Shown: positions 1 to 12,230 of the stretch, piece after piece
Position numbering within the stretch: position 1 is the first letter of the stretch
Layout of the letters: each line of letters starts with the position of its first letter
Origin: Engraulis encrasicolus
Taxonomy: Eukaryota > Chordata > Actinopteri > Clupeiformes > Engraulidae
Direction of reading: 5' to 3'
Length of the DNA: 64,000 nt
Assembly: GCF_034702125.1 (NCBI RefSeq)
Contig: NC_085867.1
Coordinates: forward strand, 43,797,483 to 43,861,482
Translations under genes and position numbers: made by a program
Notes under the pieces: model-generated
What the model was told of the DNA's origin: nothing
The model's input: the letters and a program-made list of their open reading frames with translations, nothing else
The model's database searches: none

Positions 1-814
1 GGTGTGAATTTCCAAAAATGGAACGTTTTTTGGAAGCTTCTGTAATAGTACAAAAAAAGAGGCGGTCAAATTTAGCACACGGACAGCCAGGTCTGAGTCA
101 GTGGCACCACATCATTGTCTACCCTGCTTGGTCTCTGCTTTTACCTTCACGCCTGGCTGGCTGTGAAGCGGTATGTACACTTACAGTACACCAGTATGTT
201 TCTCTCCATTTGCAATCCCTCCATTACTTCTTTACTTAAAACAACAACAAAATCTTCAATCACCCTTTCTGAATGAAAGCAGAATTGTATTGTTTTAATT
301 GCATGTTTTTTTATTTGAATGACTGGCAGACTGGTGGCCCACTGTTCCAAGCTTGTGTGAAGAGCTCCAACATGCATTCAAAATGTCTTTCACTTTATTG
401 TATTGCATGTTGATATTAGCCTAGCGAGCTAAACCCCAACAGCAAAAAGCTGCAGCCACTAGGGGCATCTAGATTTCTAGGCTATGTTATTGATATACCA
501 CCACTGATACATCATTTTAGAAACTTTAATTCAAAGTAGAACGAACTACTTAGTTTTGCTTTAAGTTCTTGTCAAAGTAAATAGCATCATGTGAAGAGAT
601 GCTATTACACTCTGCACGCTGACAGGTCACTTGCTCCTTATCATGAAACGTCATCTCTCCCTCTGACCTGCTTTCACACTGGCTCTGTCTGCTGACACAT
701 CTCATTGACTTTTTGCATGGGGCGATCTCAAAATGCTTTTCCGTTGCCTCCAGCAAAATGTTCAGAACTGTTGAACCTCTGTCAGGCAATCAGGCTGTGT
801 ATATACTGTACATG
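1..814. other. Non-coding stretch, nothing recognised
   Basis: No gene, tRNA or clear repeat is visible. Open frames are under 80 codons and have no family signature or supporting splice context. Confidence 0.5.
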
Positions 815-854
815 TAATAATAATAATAATAATGATAATAATAATAGTAATAAA
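815..854. repeat. (AAT)n microsatellite
   Basis: Imperfect trinucleotide run of AAT/ATA units, interrupted by single GAT and AGT units. It is a simple repeat with no sign of coding use. Confidence 0.85.
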
Positions 855-1190
855 AATGACAATTCGCCTACTTCCGGCAGGTCCATTGCAGTCAAAGAAA
901 CACAAGACAAGAAATTCTGAATGCACTTTCTTTATCGAATATTCATGAATTAGATTTGTCGGTATGGCTCTGTTCAGAGGAGTGCCCTGGTTTTCCATGA
1001 GCACCAAGGAAAGCAGAGATTCAGGGGACAGCAGCAGCGTAGGGAATGCTCACCCAATTTAAGATTAGGGAAGCAAGCAATTCCTCCCTGAACAGAGCAG
1101 GCATGACAAGGAGTAGCCCATGCCATATCATACAGGACAAGGCGGAGTGGGGAGGTGGTGGCTTGTGAAGAAGCAAAAACAAAACAGACA

Positions 1191-1650
<460 letters not shown>

Positions 1651-1681
1651 ACACACACAAACACACACACAAACACACACA

Positions 1682-1732
<51 letters not shown>
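1651..1732. repeat. (CA)n microsatellite, right half of a split tract
   Basis: (CA)n with interspersed CAAA units, starting at the right end of the hAT-like element. See the tract at 1191-1328. Confidence 0.9.
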
Positions 1733-1735
<3 letters not shown>

Positions 1736-2449
1736 AGTGATTCTACGATTCGCCTACGCTTTTGGCAAAAGCAAAATGTAAATTATCAGTATTTTTTTTT
1801 CAACAAAAGGACCTAGATGTTTACATAGTGTATATATTTAAGTTTCCAAACAAACAAATTGCCAAGCTTAATCTTAAATTATTTGATAAATACTCTAATG
1901 AAAGCGAACATTTGCTTGATTATTTTGTCAACAGTGTTATGGACAAATACTATGTCATTTCAAACATATATAAAAATACTACAGAGTTGAAGCGACATAC
2001 GTTTGAAAGTGCTCATGTCCCTTAGCAATAATGTTGTCATTAATCTGTGCAACTGATATAGAAAATGTGATTGTTGAGCTTCATATGTAGGATTTTATGA
2101 TTCACTGTGATACAGACTGACACATTTTTTATTATAAATCCCTGTAACGTCTGATTTGAATTTTTTCACCCTCCTTACACAAGACTTCCTTCTCCAGAGA
2201 TAATCCCCAATATCTGTTCATATGATTTTTCCCACACATAAGGGATCAATAGCTCAAAAACACTTTCAAAACAGTCAACCGTGTTACTCAACTGTGTTAC
2301 GGTCAACAGTGCAGGGGAATAAGTCGGCACTTTTTTAGGAGAAAAACCAGAGCAGACAAACCCATCTCCCTAGAACACAAATTATTTTGTTTGTTTTTCT
2401 GTCAATATGGAGATAAATTGGCAAAAACATACTCCTCCTCAACTGTCAT
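1733..2449. other. AT-rich non-coding stretch
   Basis: AT-rich DNA with one 87-codon frame (1762-2025, plus) that shows no motif or splice context. I do not treat it as a gene. Confidence 0.45.
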
Positions 2450-2647
2450 CAGTGTTGCCAGATTGGGCTGGTTCCCGCCCAATTGGGCTGCTTAGGATGG
2501 CCGTGTGCGGGTAAAAATGGCATTTATCAGAAACACCCGCCCACTTTTTGCCATAGAAATCAATAGAATTGGCCGGGATTTTGTGCTTCTAGGCCGGTTT
2601 TGAACATTTTTTGGGCTGGAAATCATTAGACTCATCTGGCAACCCTG
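2450..2647. mobile_element. Non-autonomous hAT-like element, exact 8-bp TSD
   Basis: The left end is CAGTGTTGCCAGATTGGG. The right end, read inverted, is CAGGGTTGCCAGATG. The element is 198 bp with no coding capacity. The flanks at 2442-2449 and 2648-2655 are both ACTGTCAT, an exact 8-bp TSD typical of hAT transposons. Confidence 0.88.
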
Positions 2648-2655
2648 ACTGTCAT

Positions 2656-3413
2656 AACTAATTGTAACACCATTGACGGTAACACGGCTTGACATTTCAG
2701 CCATTTTTATGGTGTTGTGCTAACTGAGGACCTCAGAAGTTCCACCATAACACCTTAATCAATTCATGTATTTGTATGCTTTATCTATGTTTTTCTACAT
2801 GTGATTTCTAATTCAGATTCTTATGAATATGTTGATAACACAGTTGACAGACAATTTTCCCGCTATGAGAACATGAAAAAGAATGGATTAAATTATGGGA
2901 GGATGTAGCTCAAAACTTACCAAAAAGTCTTCCCATATCCTGCCAAAGAGGTTATGACATCACGTGAGGTTATTCGTATGGCCTAAGACCAAACCATTAC
3001 TGATTTATGTAGGGGGTTTCAGACCGTGACACGGTTAACACATTTCTCGTGGACACACACAAAATGGCAAATTTCATGTATAATAGAAAGGACAGTGGTC
3101 TTTCTGACAGTTTTGTCATATTGTGATGATTACTGTGAATCAACATTTGCAATAGTCTTGGGCAAAACAAGTTTCTTTACATGCTAATATGAAGACTGAA
3201 TCTGACATTTGGAAAACGGGACGGCATGAAAACGCCCAAAACCAGTATTAAATATTCATTCTTGCTGAGGGAAATAATGCCATGTCTACACTTTCTGTGT
3301 TATATGAAAGATAAATGTGTGCTAATGTCCAAAACATCATTTTATGCAGTTAATAGTTAGTGGAATTGGCAAATAAAATCCATGGACTTAAAAGTGCAGC
3401 CGAATCGTAGAAT
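2656..3413. other. Non-coding stretch, nothing recognised
   Basis: No gene, tRNA-like promoter or clear repeat boundary seen. Confidence 0.4.
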
Positions 3414-3462
3414 GACACACACACACACACAAACACACACACAAACACACACACACACACGC

Positions 3463-3522
<60 letters not shown>
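3414..3522. repeat. (CA)n microsatellite
   Basis: Long CA run with CAAA and CACG interruptions in the first half and pure CA in the second half. Confidence 0.9.
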
Positions 3523-3529
<7 letters not shown>

Positions 3530-3664
3530 GATAAAAGGAAGGTGATCTGCTGGAAGGTAACATGTCAAGTGTCATATGCAGTCTTAAACAAGTGGGTTTT
3601 GAGATGGTGCTTGAAGGAAAGCGTATCAAATTCATGGATGGCCAGGTGAAGGGCGTTCCAGAAG

Positions 3665-3700
3665 GTGGGGGCGGCGGGGGCGGTGGGGGCGGTGGGGGCC
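3665..3700. repeat. G-rich short tandem repeat
   Basis: Four G-runs of 4-5 bases separated by GCGGC and CGGT spacers on the plus strand. The pattern has intramolecular G-quadruplex potential. There is no gene context to assign a role. Confidence 0.6.
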
Positions 3701-3701
3701 A

Positions 3702-4254
3702 AGGCTCTCTCTCTCTGAGGGTCCGGTACTTAGTCGCGGGAAATTAGAATGTTGGCATCGGCTGTGTATTCGATGGATGGGGGAATGGGGATAGAGGAGA
3801 TCAGTCAGTCAGGTATGAGGGTGAAAAGTTATTAAGGGCTTTGTACCGGAAGGTGATGAGGAGGATCTTGAAATGTGTGCCGTTTGAAAACAGTCTGAGG
3901 CCATTCAATGTACTACAAAATGTTTCTTTTCCTCTCAATGTCGTGAAAAATGATATTTTGGTTGTCGCAAGCGCAAACAGCAAGTTCTGCCAGGTTATTT
4001 TCCTCCACCCAAATAACATTCACACATCAACTAAAGTGGCTTACTTTATGCAGAAGATGACAGTGGTGACAGCTTCTCTTGCTTTTTGCGTCATGGTAGC
4101 CTACAAATCATAGTGCTGTCAATATAGTGCTGTCAATATAAAAATCATTTTCCATCAATCAACATGGATTTTCTATGGATTTATGATAGGTTTGTAATCT
4201 GTAATCTGGTATGTCTGTCAGAAATGGGCTGGTTTCTGGTTGTAGATCCTGGCC
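3702..4254. other. Non-coding stretch, nothing recognised
   Basis: Overlapping 72- and 90-codon frames lie on opposite strands (3801-4019 and 3841-4113) with no recognisable domain. An 18-bp direct duplication is visible near 4110-4140. Nothing else is assignable. Confidence 0.35.
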
Positions 4255-4389
4255 TACTTCTTGAATTTCTGAATACTTAGAATGTGATGAGAGTGGTATG
4301 TAGAGTATTTGTGGATAAAGTAGCATTATTTTGTGAATGGGCAGGCAGCATGAATTCTGGAAAGAAAGTGCTAAAAATATTACACAGCC
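4255..4389. mobile_element. Fragment of the TTAA-type MITE family
   Basis: The segment containing GAATACTTAGAAT, GGGCAGGCAGCATGAATTC and a terminal ACACAG matches the right-hand third of the complete element at 24005-24365. The left end and right TTAA are absent, so it is a relic. Confidence 0.6.
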
Positions 4390-4934
4390 TTGATATGTAG
4401 GCTACATACAATATAACACCTTGAAATAATAATGACTTATGCATTAGTTGAATAGAGTATAAATGAGTAAATGGCAGCTGGATAATTTGGCAGCTGTAAA
4501 TGGCAGCTTAGATAATGTAAAGTGTTATTGGGCTTTAAATGTGATGATAGACTAGAAGGCACGTCTGTATGATTTGGTTTCCCCAAAATAGAGAGTAATA
4601 AAGTTGATATTGCTACACTGTATTAGATGTTTAGAGCAACAGTGCCTTAACACAGAAATTATTATTACTAGGCCTATCTATGAAATTACATAAATGATTT
4701 AAAAAAAAAATCTCCTCACTTGTCAAGCGAGTGACTTGCAATAAGGGCCACCAACCCAGGTCAGTGACACGGGGCTCCTTGGCATGTACGGAGCGAGCTG
4801 CCTCTTTGAATGGATCACTTTCCACTGAGACCACTCTGTCAGGGACTTGGCAGCAACCGCAGGATGACTTAGTAAAGCCAATTAACGGCAGGGGAATTCG
4901 ATCAGCCTGAACTATCATTCATCACCCCCGCCAC
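4390..4934. other. Non-coding stretch, nothing recognised
   Basis: No gene or repeat boundary identified up to the CA tract. A 95-codon minus-strand frame (4631-4918) lacks recognisable motifs. Confidence 0.4.
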
Positions 4935-5111
<177 letters not shown>

Positions 5112-5305
5112 ACCCCCACACTCCTCTCCCTCTGCTCTGCTAACCTTCCTCTTCATTAATTAGGTTTTATTAATTTGTGTGTGGTGCAGGCAGGGATTGG
5201 AAGAAGCCCTGTGGACTGAAGCATTTAAGGTAATCAGCCAGCATGAATGTGAATGATGTTGGGCTTAAATGAATAATTGACCAGGCGCATGTAAGAACAG
5301 GATCA

Positions 5306-5485
5306 CACTGGGGGCTGGTTTGGGGCGCAGGTGACGACATGACAATGGCCGCTATGATATCATGTCATGATGTCATTGTCACATCATGATGTCACACACT
5401 GGGGGCTGGTTTGGGGCGCAGGTGATGACTGACAATGGCCGCTGTGATATCATGTCGTGATGTCATTGTCACGTCATGATGTCCC
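5306..5485. repeat. 91-bp tandem duplication, two copies
   Basis: Two adjacent copies begin with CACTGGGGGCTGGTTTG at 5306 and 5397, a 91-bp period, with few differences. Each copy contains self-complementary ATCATGTCATGATGTC motifs that can form a hairpin. Confidence 0.85.
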
Positions 5486-5589
5486 ATAAGGCTTCAGCAG
5501 CACACCTGCAGATGCACTGTTCATCACTCTATGCAGTCATGGCAAAGGGGTTTTTTAAGCATCAATTGAGTGAAACATCTTACGTAACT

Positions 5590-5735
5590 TTTGTGGGCTT
5601 TTTGGGATAAGACAGAGTGAGAGAGTGACAGGAAAGCTTGGGGCACAGAGAGATGGGGAAAGATTAGGAATCGAACCTGGTTCCCCAGATCCGTGGTTCG
5701 ACACCTTAGCCCACCTAGCCACATCATCCAGGTTG
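5590..5735 (-). mobile_element. tRNA-headed SINE, family B, minus orientation
   Basis: Read on the minus strand it has a degenerate A box, a GGTTCGATTCC B box, then the family body with CCCCATCTCTCTG and TTTCCTGTCACTC. The same order occurs at 48826-48995 and 56514-56668. No target duplication was found. Confidence 0.65.
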
Positions 5736-6850
5736 TAATTGTTAAAATGTTCTTATCCAGTGACATCGTCCTCTACCAACATTTTGCAACAAGTGCCTCG
5801 GGGTACATTTTGTGAACCAGAAACAGCATAACTTTAGGAGACATGCTTAAAGCTAAGGACCTTTTCAGTGGTGAACACATAATCAGCTAAACGTTTCCGT
5901 TTATTGATACCACATGGTCTTTGTCAAAATCATGCATATTCTAAGACTTGCTTGTGTCATGTATGAAATTTTCAAAGGCTTTACTGAAGCACCACGTTTC
6001 TTTTAAGATTTGCTGCAGTCACACACAAAGAATCAACAGACCCTCAATCATTCTGATTCAGAAGGATTTCATGCATGATTTTTTTCAGGTGTGTGTGTGT
6101 GTGTGTGTGTGTGCATGCGTGTGTTTGAACAACTTCAAGACTCAAACCACTATTTCATGGCTCGACAGGTATAAAAAGCAACGATTTGTAGACAATTTCA
6201 ATGTTTACTAATGAGACAAAGCTCATCTTTTGATTGTTTTGCTGTTTCCTCTTTGCTGAAATGAAAATGCCACCCTTAGTATGCTAAGACAACCTGGAAG
6301 ACTCAACGGTGTTGCATGTTCAAAGACTATTGAAAATAATTTGAAGATACACGACTGCTTTCTGATAGCTCAGTCACTTAATTATGCATTGGTGAAATCT
6401 CAGTCAATACATTCTTAGCATCTTACTGCAGATGGGCTCGTTAATGGGACATTAACTCTTTGCTGAAACCACTCGCTATGATGATGCAGAGAGTTTTACG
6501 TATAAGGAACCAATTAAGACTTAGTCATTCACATTTTGGTGGCAATACAGCTTAGGCTCTGCAGTAAGTGGTTAATCATTTGTTAAATATTATTTCTTTA
6601 TGAATTATAATCATTTACTCACTACTGTATGGTGAAGACCTGTTCCCAGAGGCGCATCTTGTCACCAGGCTAGCCAGGCAGGCGCTTGGGGCCCCCAAGC
6701 CCCTATGGTGAATAACAGCTCACACTTTACTTCAGTAGAGGACATTTTGTTTCAAATGTTCATTCCTTTGAATTTCCGCTTGGGGCCCCATCTGGCCCTA
6801 GAATCGCCTCTGCCTGTTCCCCTTGTGGATTTAGTGAACTGCTGCACGGC
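5736..6850. other. Mostly unassigned DNA with a short (GT)n
   Basis: A (GT)n tract lies at 6089-6124. The part at 6655-6800 carries a GGGCCCC pair in a layout similar to other diverged repeats in this window. No gene is seen. Confidence 0.4.
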
Positions 6851-6954
6851 AGCAGGTCAGGGTCAACTGCATCTGCATTATCTGCATGATCACTAGCTGT
6901 GTCAGTGGCACCTGCATCTGAATTGGCGTCATTGTGAGAGATCTACTGAGTCAA

Positions 6955-7078
6955 GGTCTGCAGCGGCACCTGTGTCTGATAGGCCTGGGGTCTGCAGCGG
7001 CACCTGTGTTTGATATGCCTGGGGTCTGCAGCAGCACCTGTGTCTGATATGCTTAGGGTCTGCAGCAGCACCTGTGTC
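6955..7078. repeat. About 35-bp minisatellite, left block
   Basis: Four units start with GGTCTGCAGC and end with GATATGCCTG or GATAGGCCTG. The same unit resumes at 7374 after an intervening insertion. Confidence 0.8.
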
Positions 7079-7373
7079 CAGGGCTTGAAAACAAAATTAT
7101 TTTTCAATCGTTCCGTTCCGAATGGTTCAGGTAGGCCTTTGTTTAACGTTTTCGTTCTTGAATTTGTTCCGCCACAAAAATATTGTTCCTGAACTGGTTT
7201 GGAACGTAAAATATCGTACGTTCTTATCTTTCCGGTAGTGTTTTGCGGGCCTATCAAGTCTATTTTTATGAAATTTTTGTGAAATTTTATGAAATATATA
7301 GAGAACGAAATAAACCGTTATTAACCGTTCTTGTGGATTTCAGAATAACTTTTCTGTTCTGTAACCATTTTGT
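7079..7373. mobile_element. Probable hAT-like insertion inside the minisatellite
   Basis: The block starts with CAGGGCTTGAAAAC and separates identical minisatellite units. It contains repeated CGTTCC/GAACG motifs in both orientations. No clean inverted end or TSD was found on the right, so class and boundary are uncertain. Confidence 0.45.
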
Positions 7374-7553
7374 TTGCAGCGGCACCCGTGTCTGATATGC
7401 CTGGGGTCTGCAGCAGCACCTGTGTGTCTGATAGGCCTGGGGTCTGCAGCAGCACCTGTGTGTCTGATAGGCCTGGGGTCTGCAGCAGCACCTGTGTGTC
7501 TGATATGCCTGGGGTCTGCAGCAGCATCTGTGTGTCTGATATGCCTGTATCTG
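7374..7553. repeat. About 35-bp minisatellite, right block
   Basis: Five further units of the GCAGCAGCACCTGTGTGTC type, most with an extra GT pair compared with the left block. They run into a short (ATCTGT)n stretch at about 7545-7570. Confidence 0.8.
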
Positions 7554-7605
7554 TATCTGTATCTGTATGTATCTACCTCATCGTCAGTTGCATTAGCACT
7601 AATCA

Positions 7606-7982
7606 AGTCAAGTCCAGTCAAAATTATTTGTAAAGCACTGTAAAATACGTACAACAGAAGCAAGCTGACCAAAGTGCTGAACAAGTTTGTAAGAAAGGGC
7701 TTGAGTACCACTACCCCATAAAGCACATAAGAGACAAACATAACTTGAGGACAAAAAGATTAAAAACAGAGAGGACCTGAGAACAAAGGAGCCCTAATAC
7801 CCATCATGTAGTAAAGGGGGCATGGGATGATAATGGAATTAGAGTAAAATAGCAAAAAATAAAATATGATTTAAAAAAGAGCTGATGTGATCATGCAGAA
7901 TCATGCAATAATTTAAAATACAATAAATGGACAATTTAGAAAGAAGAGAAAAAAATGCACACGGAAAAAATAAATACAAGCA
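7606..7982. mobile_element. Possible SINE/L2-like fragment
   Basis: The start contains TTGTAAAGCACTGTAAAA and CAAAGTGCTGAACAAG, a pattern of interspersed fish repeats with L2-like ends. The remainder is A-rich. The block separates two pieces of the CATCTG tract, which supports an insertion. Assignment is by resemblance only. Confidence 0.4.
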
Positions 7983-8056
7983 CTACAGTCACCTGTGTCT
8001 GCATCAGCATCACTTGCATCTGTATCAATATCCTCAGCTGCTGGTCAGTGTCATTC

Positions 8057-8411
8057 TGTAATAAAATTATAACCTGTTAGGACTTTTGCTTTCTGTGTTT
8101 CTGGTTAAACTCTGTCCCTGTGTGAGCTCTTGCTGTGAATTATGTGACATCTGTACCAGGAGGAGACATCTCTCCAAAGTTGTCCCAGACAAGAACTACC
8201 ACTTAGCTGAACTATGACCTTGTATGTTTATTCTTCTTTGATGTGTTCTCCATTAAAGACGGCCTCCGTGGAAGGAGAGACAGAGAGACCAAGGATGCCA
8301 TGCTAGGAACACGTTTTCCAGGCTTCTCAATCTCTCTCCTTTCGCGAAAGCCAATTGTGAACCTGATCTGATTGTCATTGTCTCGTTGTTTATTAATGAG
8401 TTTTTATAACA
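8057..8411. mobile_element. Solo LTR with 5-bp target duplication
   Basis: The element is 355 bp, starts TGTAATAAAATTATAAC and ends TTTTTATAACA, giving the TG...CA ends of a retroviral-type LTR. The flanks 8052-8056 and 8412-8416 are both CATTC, a 5-bp TSD. An ATTAAA polyadenylation-like signal lies near 8253. No internal retroelement sequence or second LTR is present, so it is a recombination remnant. Superfamily is not determined. Confidence 0.72.
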
Positions 8412-8498
8412 CATTCACATCTGCTTCAGCACCAGCTGCATCTGCACCTGCACCAGTGCATCATCATCATCATCATCAGCACTACATCTGCATCTAGG

Positions 8499-8661
8499 CC
8501 TGGACTGGTTATTGGGCCTGCAAGGCATTTCCCTGTGGGCTGCCAGTGCTGTGGCCGATGCTGTTGGGTTTTTACAATTGTCTCAGAGACTGGCCCACAA
8601 TTTAGATGGGGCCGTACAAAAATGCTTGTGCCTTTTTTTGGGTCTTTGTCCAGCCCTGTTG
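8499..8661. mobile_element. hAT-like MITE, CAGGGCTGGAC family
   Basis: The left end is AGGCCTGGACTGG. The right end, inverted, is CAGGGCTGGACAAAG. The interior GGGCCTGC and GGGGCCG resemble the element at 51281-51493. No clear TSD. Confidence 0.5.
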
Positions 8662-8681
8662 ACATTAGTGGCATGACATTA

Positions 8682-8862
8682 ACATGACATTTTTAATTCC
8701 GAATTCAGAATTAAATACAGTAGTTCCGTCAAGATTACGTTGATCTTTCATTTAATTCCGAATTGTGAAGTGTTTATATGTCGTTTTCAAAGCGGAATTA
8801 AGCTTTATTCAGAATTAGAGTGAGTTCATTCTGAATTAAATGTCTCATGTAAACGTAGCCAA
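8682..8862. mobile_element. MITE with AATTCCGAATT inverted ends
   Basis: The ends contain CATGACATTTTTAATTCC on the left and, inverted, CATGAGACATTTAATTC on the right, with several internal GAATTC/AATTCAG motifs. Boundaries are approximate and the superfamily is unknown. Confidence 0.5.
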
Positions 8863-8975
8863 TGTCTGTGTCAGTGTCAGCTCCAGCTGCTTCTGGATCT
8901 CCAACAGGTGTGTCAGTATCACCATCAGCTGCCTGCTGCATCACCATCAGTTTTGTCATCATGAGCATCCACTGA

Positions 8976-9247
8976 GGTGCTGTTTCCACGTAGCTGGATA
9001 TTTTTATATGTGGATATTTTTTCTCCTGGTTCCATTGGTTTTGCATTGGTTTTGGCCTTCCGTTTCCATGTAGCAGATATTTAAAATCCAGGTATAAAAA
9101 GCAGGAGAAAAAAATATCCTATTTAGGGGGCTGAAACGCATTTTGTTACAATGGAGGATTTATTTTTATACACATGTTGCGTTTACACCTAAACAGGAGA
9201 AAAAAATACCCTGCTAAAAAAATATCCTGCTACGTGGAAACAGCACC
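8976..9247. mobile_element. GGTGCTGTTTCCACG-ended MITE, copy 1
   Basis: Near-perfect inverted ends GGTGCTGTTTCCACGTAGC and its complement bound 272 bp with no frame. A related element at 53401-53637 has the same ends and interior, including GCATTGGTTTTGGCCTTCC. Here the flanks are TGA on both sides, not TTAA as in the second copy, so the target rule is unclear. Confidence 0.75.
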
Positions 9248-9402
9248 TGAGTCTGCAGCATCTACATCTGCATAGGTCAGCTGTATCTGTGTCAAAATCA
9301 GCTTTGTCTACATCAAGATCATCTGCGTCTACATCAACATCAGCTGCGTCAGCATCTGCAACAGCTGAGTCTATGTCAGTGTTCACTTTGTTTTTGTTTG
9401 TT

Positions 9403-9540
9403 TTTTTGGAAGCCTTTATGCATTTATTTGGACAGGACGGCGAAAGAGTGTGACAGGAAGTAAGTGAGAGACAAAGAGGGGAAGGATCGGGAATTGAACT
9501 CGGGTTGGAATCCAACCCATGTCCTCTGTGAAATGGTGCG
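9403..9540 (-). mobile_element. tRNA-headed SINE, family B, minus orientation
   Basis: Plus-strand CATTTATTTGGACAGGACGG followed by TGACAGGAAGT and a diverged B box (GGGAATTGAACTCGG) is the reverse of the family B body. It interrupts the CATCTG tract. Confidence 0.6.
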
Positions 9541-9947
9541 GCATCTGTATCTGTATGAACATACCTATGCTCAACCAGCAGTTGATTCTACATCTGCATA
9601 AGCTATATAATCACCAGATTTAGCAGTGCCTGTGTTAGCAGCAGCAGCAATTTGCATTAGTGTCAGTCAGGCTGTCAGTTGTTCCAAGATTTTGCTATAA
9701 ATTTAGTGATGATAGGTCTACAGTTTGACATCACAGGTCGACATAAAGAAAACATCTCATGATTATACGTTAAGAGATTTCAATCCATATATTTTTGTTT
9801 GTGTCAGAATTACAGTAGATAAGCTTTTCACAAGCTTATGATGACATTCCAAACAAACTCACATGGTCTTAAGCCTGACGGCGATTAGCAAAGCGGTGAA
9901 CAAGAGCTTTTGGCAGTGTGAATATGGCAGATGTGGGGGAGCTAGAC

Positions 9948-10154
9948 CAGTGTTTCCCAACCAGGGGTACGTGTACCACTAGGGGTACGCGAGCACACCT
10001 CAGGGGGTACGCGGAAAAATGTAATAATAGCAAATATATTGAGTGTAGTCACATTGGGATAGAGGAACAGAGCATGTGTGAGGGCGAGGGGGTACTCATC
10101 ATATAACAAAATGGCTTAGGGGGTACGCAATACAAAAAAGGTTGGGAAACACTG
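9948..10154. mobile_element. Non-autonomous hAT-like element with near-exact TSD
   Basis: Inverted ends CAGTGTTTCCCAACC and GGTTGGGAAACACTG bound 207 bp that contain repeated GGGGTACG motifs. The flanks AGCTAGAC (9940-9947) and ATCTAGAC (10155-10162) match at 7 of 8 positions. Confidence 0.88.
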
Positions 10155-10162
10155 ATCTAGAC

Positions 10163-11033
10163 AATTGGGCATTTGCCTAAATGCTTGCTTGGACAAGGGA
10201 CAGAGGGTTAGAAAACGAGACGGATCATGCGTCAGGAAACATATGGCCACCCTAGTTCCATCTGGGCCTCTCCTCTGCCTGAAAAAGACAAAACGGAGAT
10301 TGGGCAGCCTGAAGAAAACCTTTCTGCCAAGCAAAATGACACGGCGATGTACTTATATAAGGTGTTAAAGACATAATAAATATAATGTTATTACATTGTG
10401 ACCTTTCCCTGACCTTTTGGTACAGATGGTAAGGGATGGGGAAAAGAGGCATGCAGCTGTGACTCCGATGTGATTAATTGCAGGCTACACTGTTGTTAAC
10501 TTTCTTCTAATGCACGTTTCTTGCTCTAATGCTACACCAAGATCCAGCAAAGCACCACAACAGTAATGAATACAGCAATTAGCGGGCATGGAGAAAGCCA
10601 TAGAAACCATTTCTAAGACCATTTCCTTTCATGTTGGAACGGGGAAATCCTGTCATTTATTTAATTGAAAGACATTATGCCGATTCACCGTATGATGCCT
10701 ATTTGTGCTGTAAATGTAGAGAGGATTTTAAAGGCACACAGTACAACACTGACTGAAGGATGAGGAGATACTGGTCTTGTCCTCTTGTTGACCCTATTAT
10801 ATTGTGGGTGTTCTGTTTTAAGGGTCAAACCTCTGTGTCTCTAAACTGTGACACATGTTCACATGTGGCAAGGTGGTCGCCAGGCTACGCCCTCCTAGTC
10901 ACACAACAGCTTCGCCGTTACTTCTAGTCTGGCCAGGAACAATATAAATATAGTTTCATTAATATATCTAGCTTTTCACGCAAAATCAAATATATCGTAC
11001 ATAGATAAACCCACACACCCCCCACACACATGC
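10163..11033. other. Non-coding stretch, nothing recognised
   Basis: No gene, SINE or inverted-repeat element identified. A TTTAAAGGCACA motif near 10730 is too short to assign. Confidence 0.4.
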
Positions 11034-11230
<197 letters not shown>

Positions 11231-12117
11231 GAGACAGAGACAGAAAGGGATTCACAACTACTTTCAAAAAGGGCACAACCACAATAACCCACCAGCCTTG
11301 TGGTGACACTAACACTTAATCGAAAATACTAAAGCTGGGACACCACAATCACCCACCATAGGGACGAGGTGGTGCTAAAACACTTGCCCCTCTGCCCTAC
11401 TGGACAAAAAAATGCCCCTTTTGAAAGTTATTTTTTTAACGCTTTTCTGTCATAATGTACTGTGGTCCATGTTGATAACATGATAATTAACAAATGCTTT
11501 ACGATCAAAAGCATGTGACAATAATGCCCTGATATAATATATAGCTTCTATAGCCTAGTAGCACTACACGTCACTTACACCCTCTTTTGTGCACCCCCAT
11601 TACGGGCATCTAAGGTCATCTCAGCTAATGAGTGCCGTAGAGGGGGCTGAGCAGACATACAATGCTTACTATGAAGTAGTATGGTTGAACACTGTATCCA
11701 CCCTAAATAAGCAAACGGAAATAAATTCAAAAGAAACAAATAAATGAGTAAGCGGACACACACAGAGGCCATTATAAGAAGCACAGCAGCAGACGTGTCA
11801 GAGCTGAAGGCGGCAGTGAGACTCTCACATGAGCTTGTAACATACTAAACAGCAGCCACTGAAGCCGTGAAGAGTAGGAATCAAGCCTTGCAGATGCCAG
11901 CTGATCTGTTCAATTAACCAAAAAGAGCTATTTTTATTTCACATTTCAGAATGTTGTTCCCTATTACCGTACACAGCACTGAATCCTGTGTGTGTGGGTG
12001 GGTGGAAGGAATGTTGATTCGGGGACACCAAGGAGACTAGTCCGTCTGCCACAGCCATCTGCACCGTGCGCCGTCAGGGCAAGGTCAGCTGAAGATGCTG
12101 CAATGCTGACGGGGTGT
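11231..12117. other. Non-coding stretch, nothing recognised
   Basis: No recognisable gene or complete mobile element. Confidence 0.4.
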
Positions 12118-12230
12118 GGGGCAGGGGGGGCGGGTGCTGGTAAGCCCAGGGTTCCAGTAGTTTGCATGTATTGGTGTGTGTGTGTGTGTGTGGGGGGGGT
12201 GACTTTGACCACAGGCTCAGCCAAAGCTGT
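12118..12230 (+). repeat. GGGCCC-type interspersed repeat fragment with (TG)n
   Basis: The fragment contains AGCCCAGGGTTCC and, at its right, CAGCCAAAGCTGTCAGC, a signature shared with copies at 17427-17572, 42038-42182 and 47083-47240. A (TG)n tract lies at 12174-12199. Confidence 0.45.

Larger units (their letters stand above)
6853..9690. repeat. Degenerate CATCTG/CAGCTG tract broken by insertions
   Basis: Seven pieces share one low-complexity composition of CATCTG, CATCAGC, CACCTGTGTCTG and CAGCTG. They lie at about 6853-7078, 7374-7605, 7983-8056, 8412-8498, 8863-8975, 9248-9402 and 9541-9690. Different inserted elements separate them. Read on the minus strand, the pieces give Asp alternating with Ala, Thr or Val: 15 of 37 residues are Asp in the piece near 9268-9385. 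There is no start, splice pattern or full-length frame, so I treat it as an eroded minisatellite and not as a gene. Confidence 0.65.

Noticed and set aside
1762..2025. 87-codon plus-strand frame in AT-rich DNA
   Set aside because: Composition is typical of AT-rich non-coding DNA and there is no domain signature.
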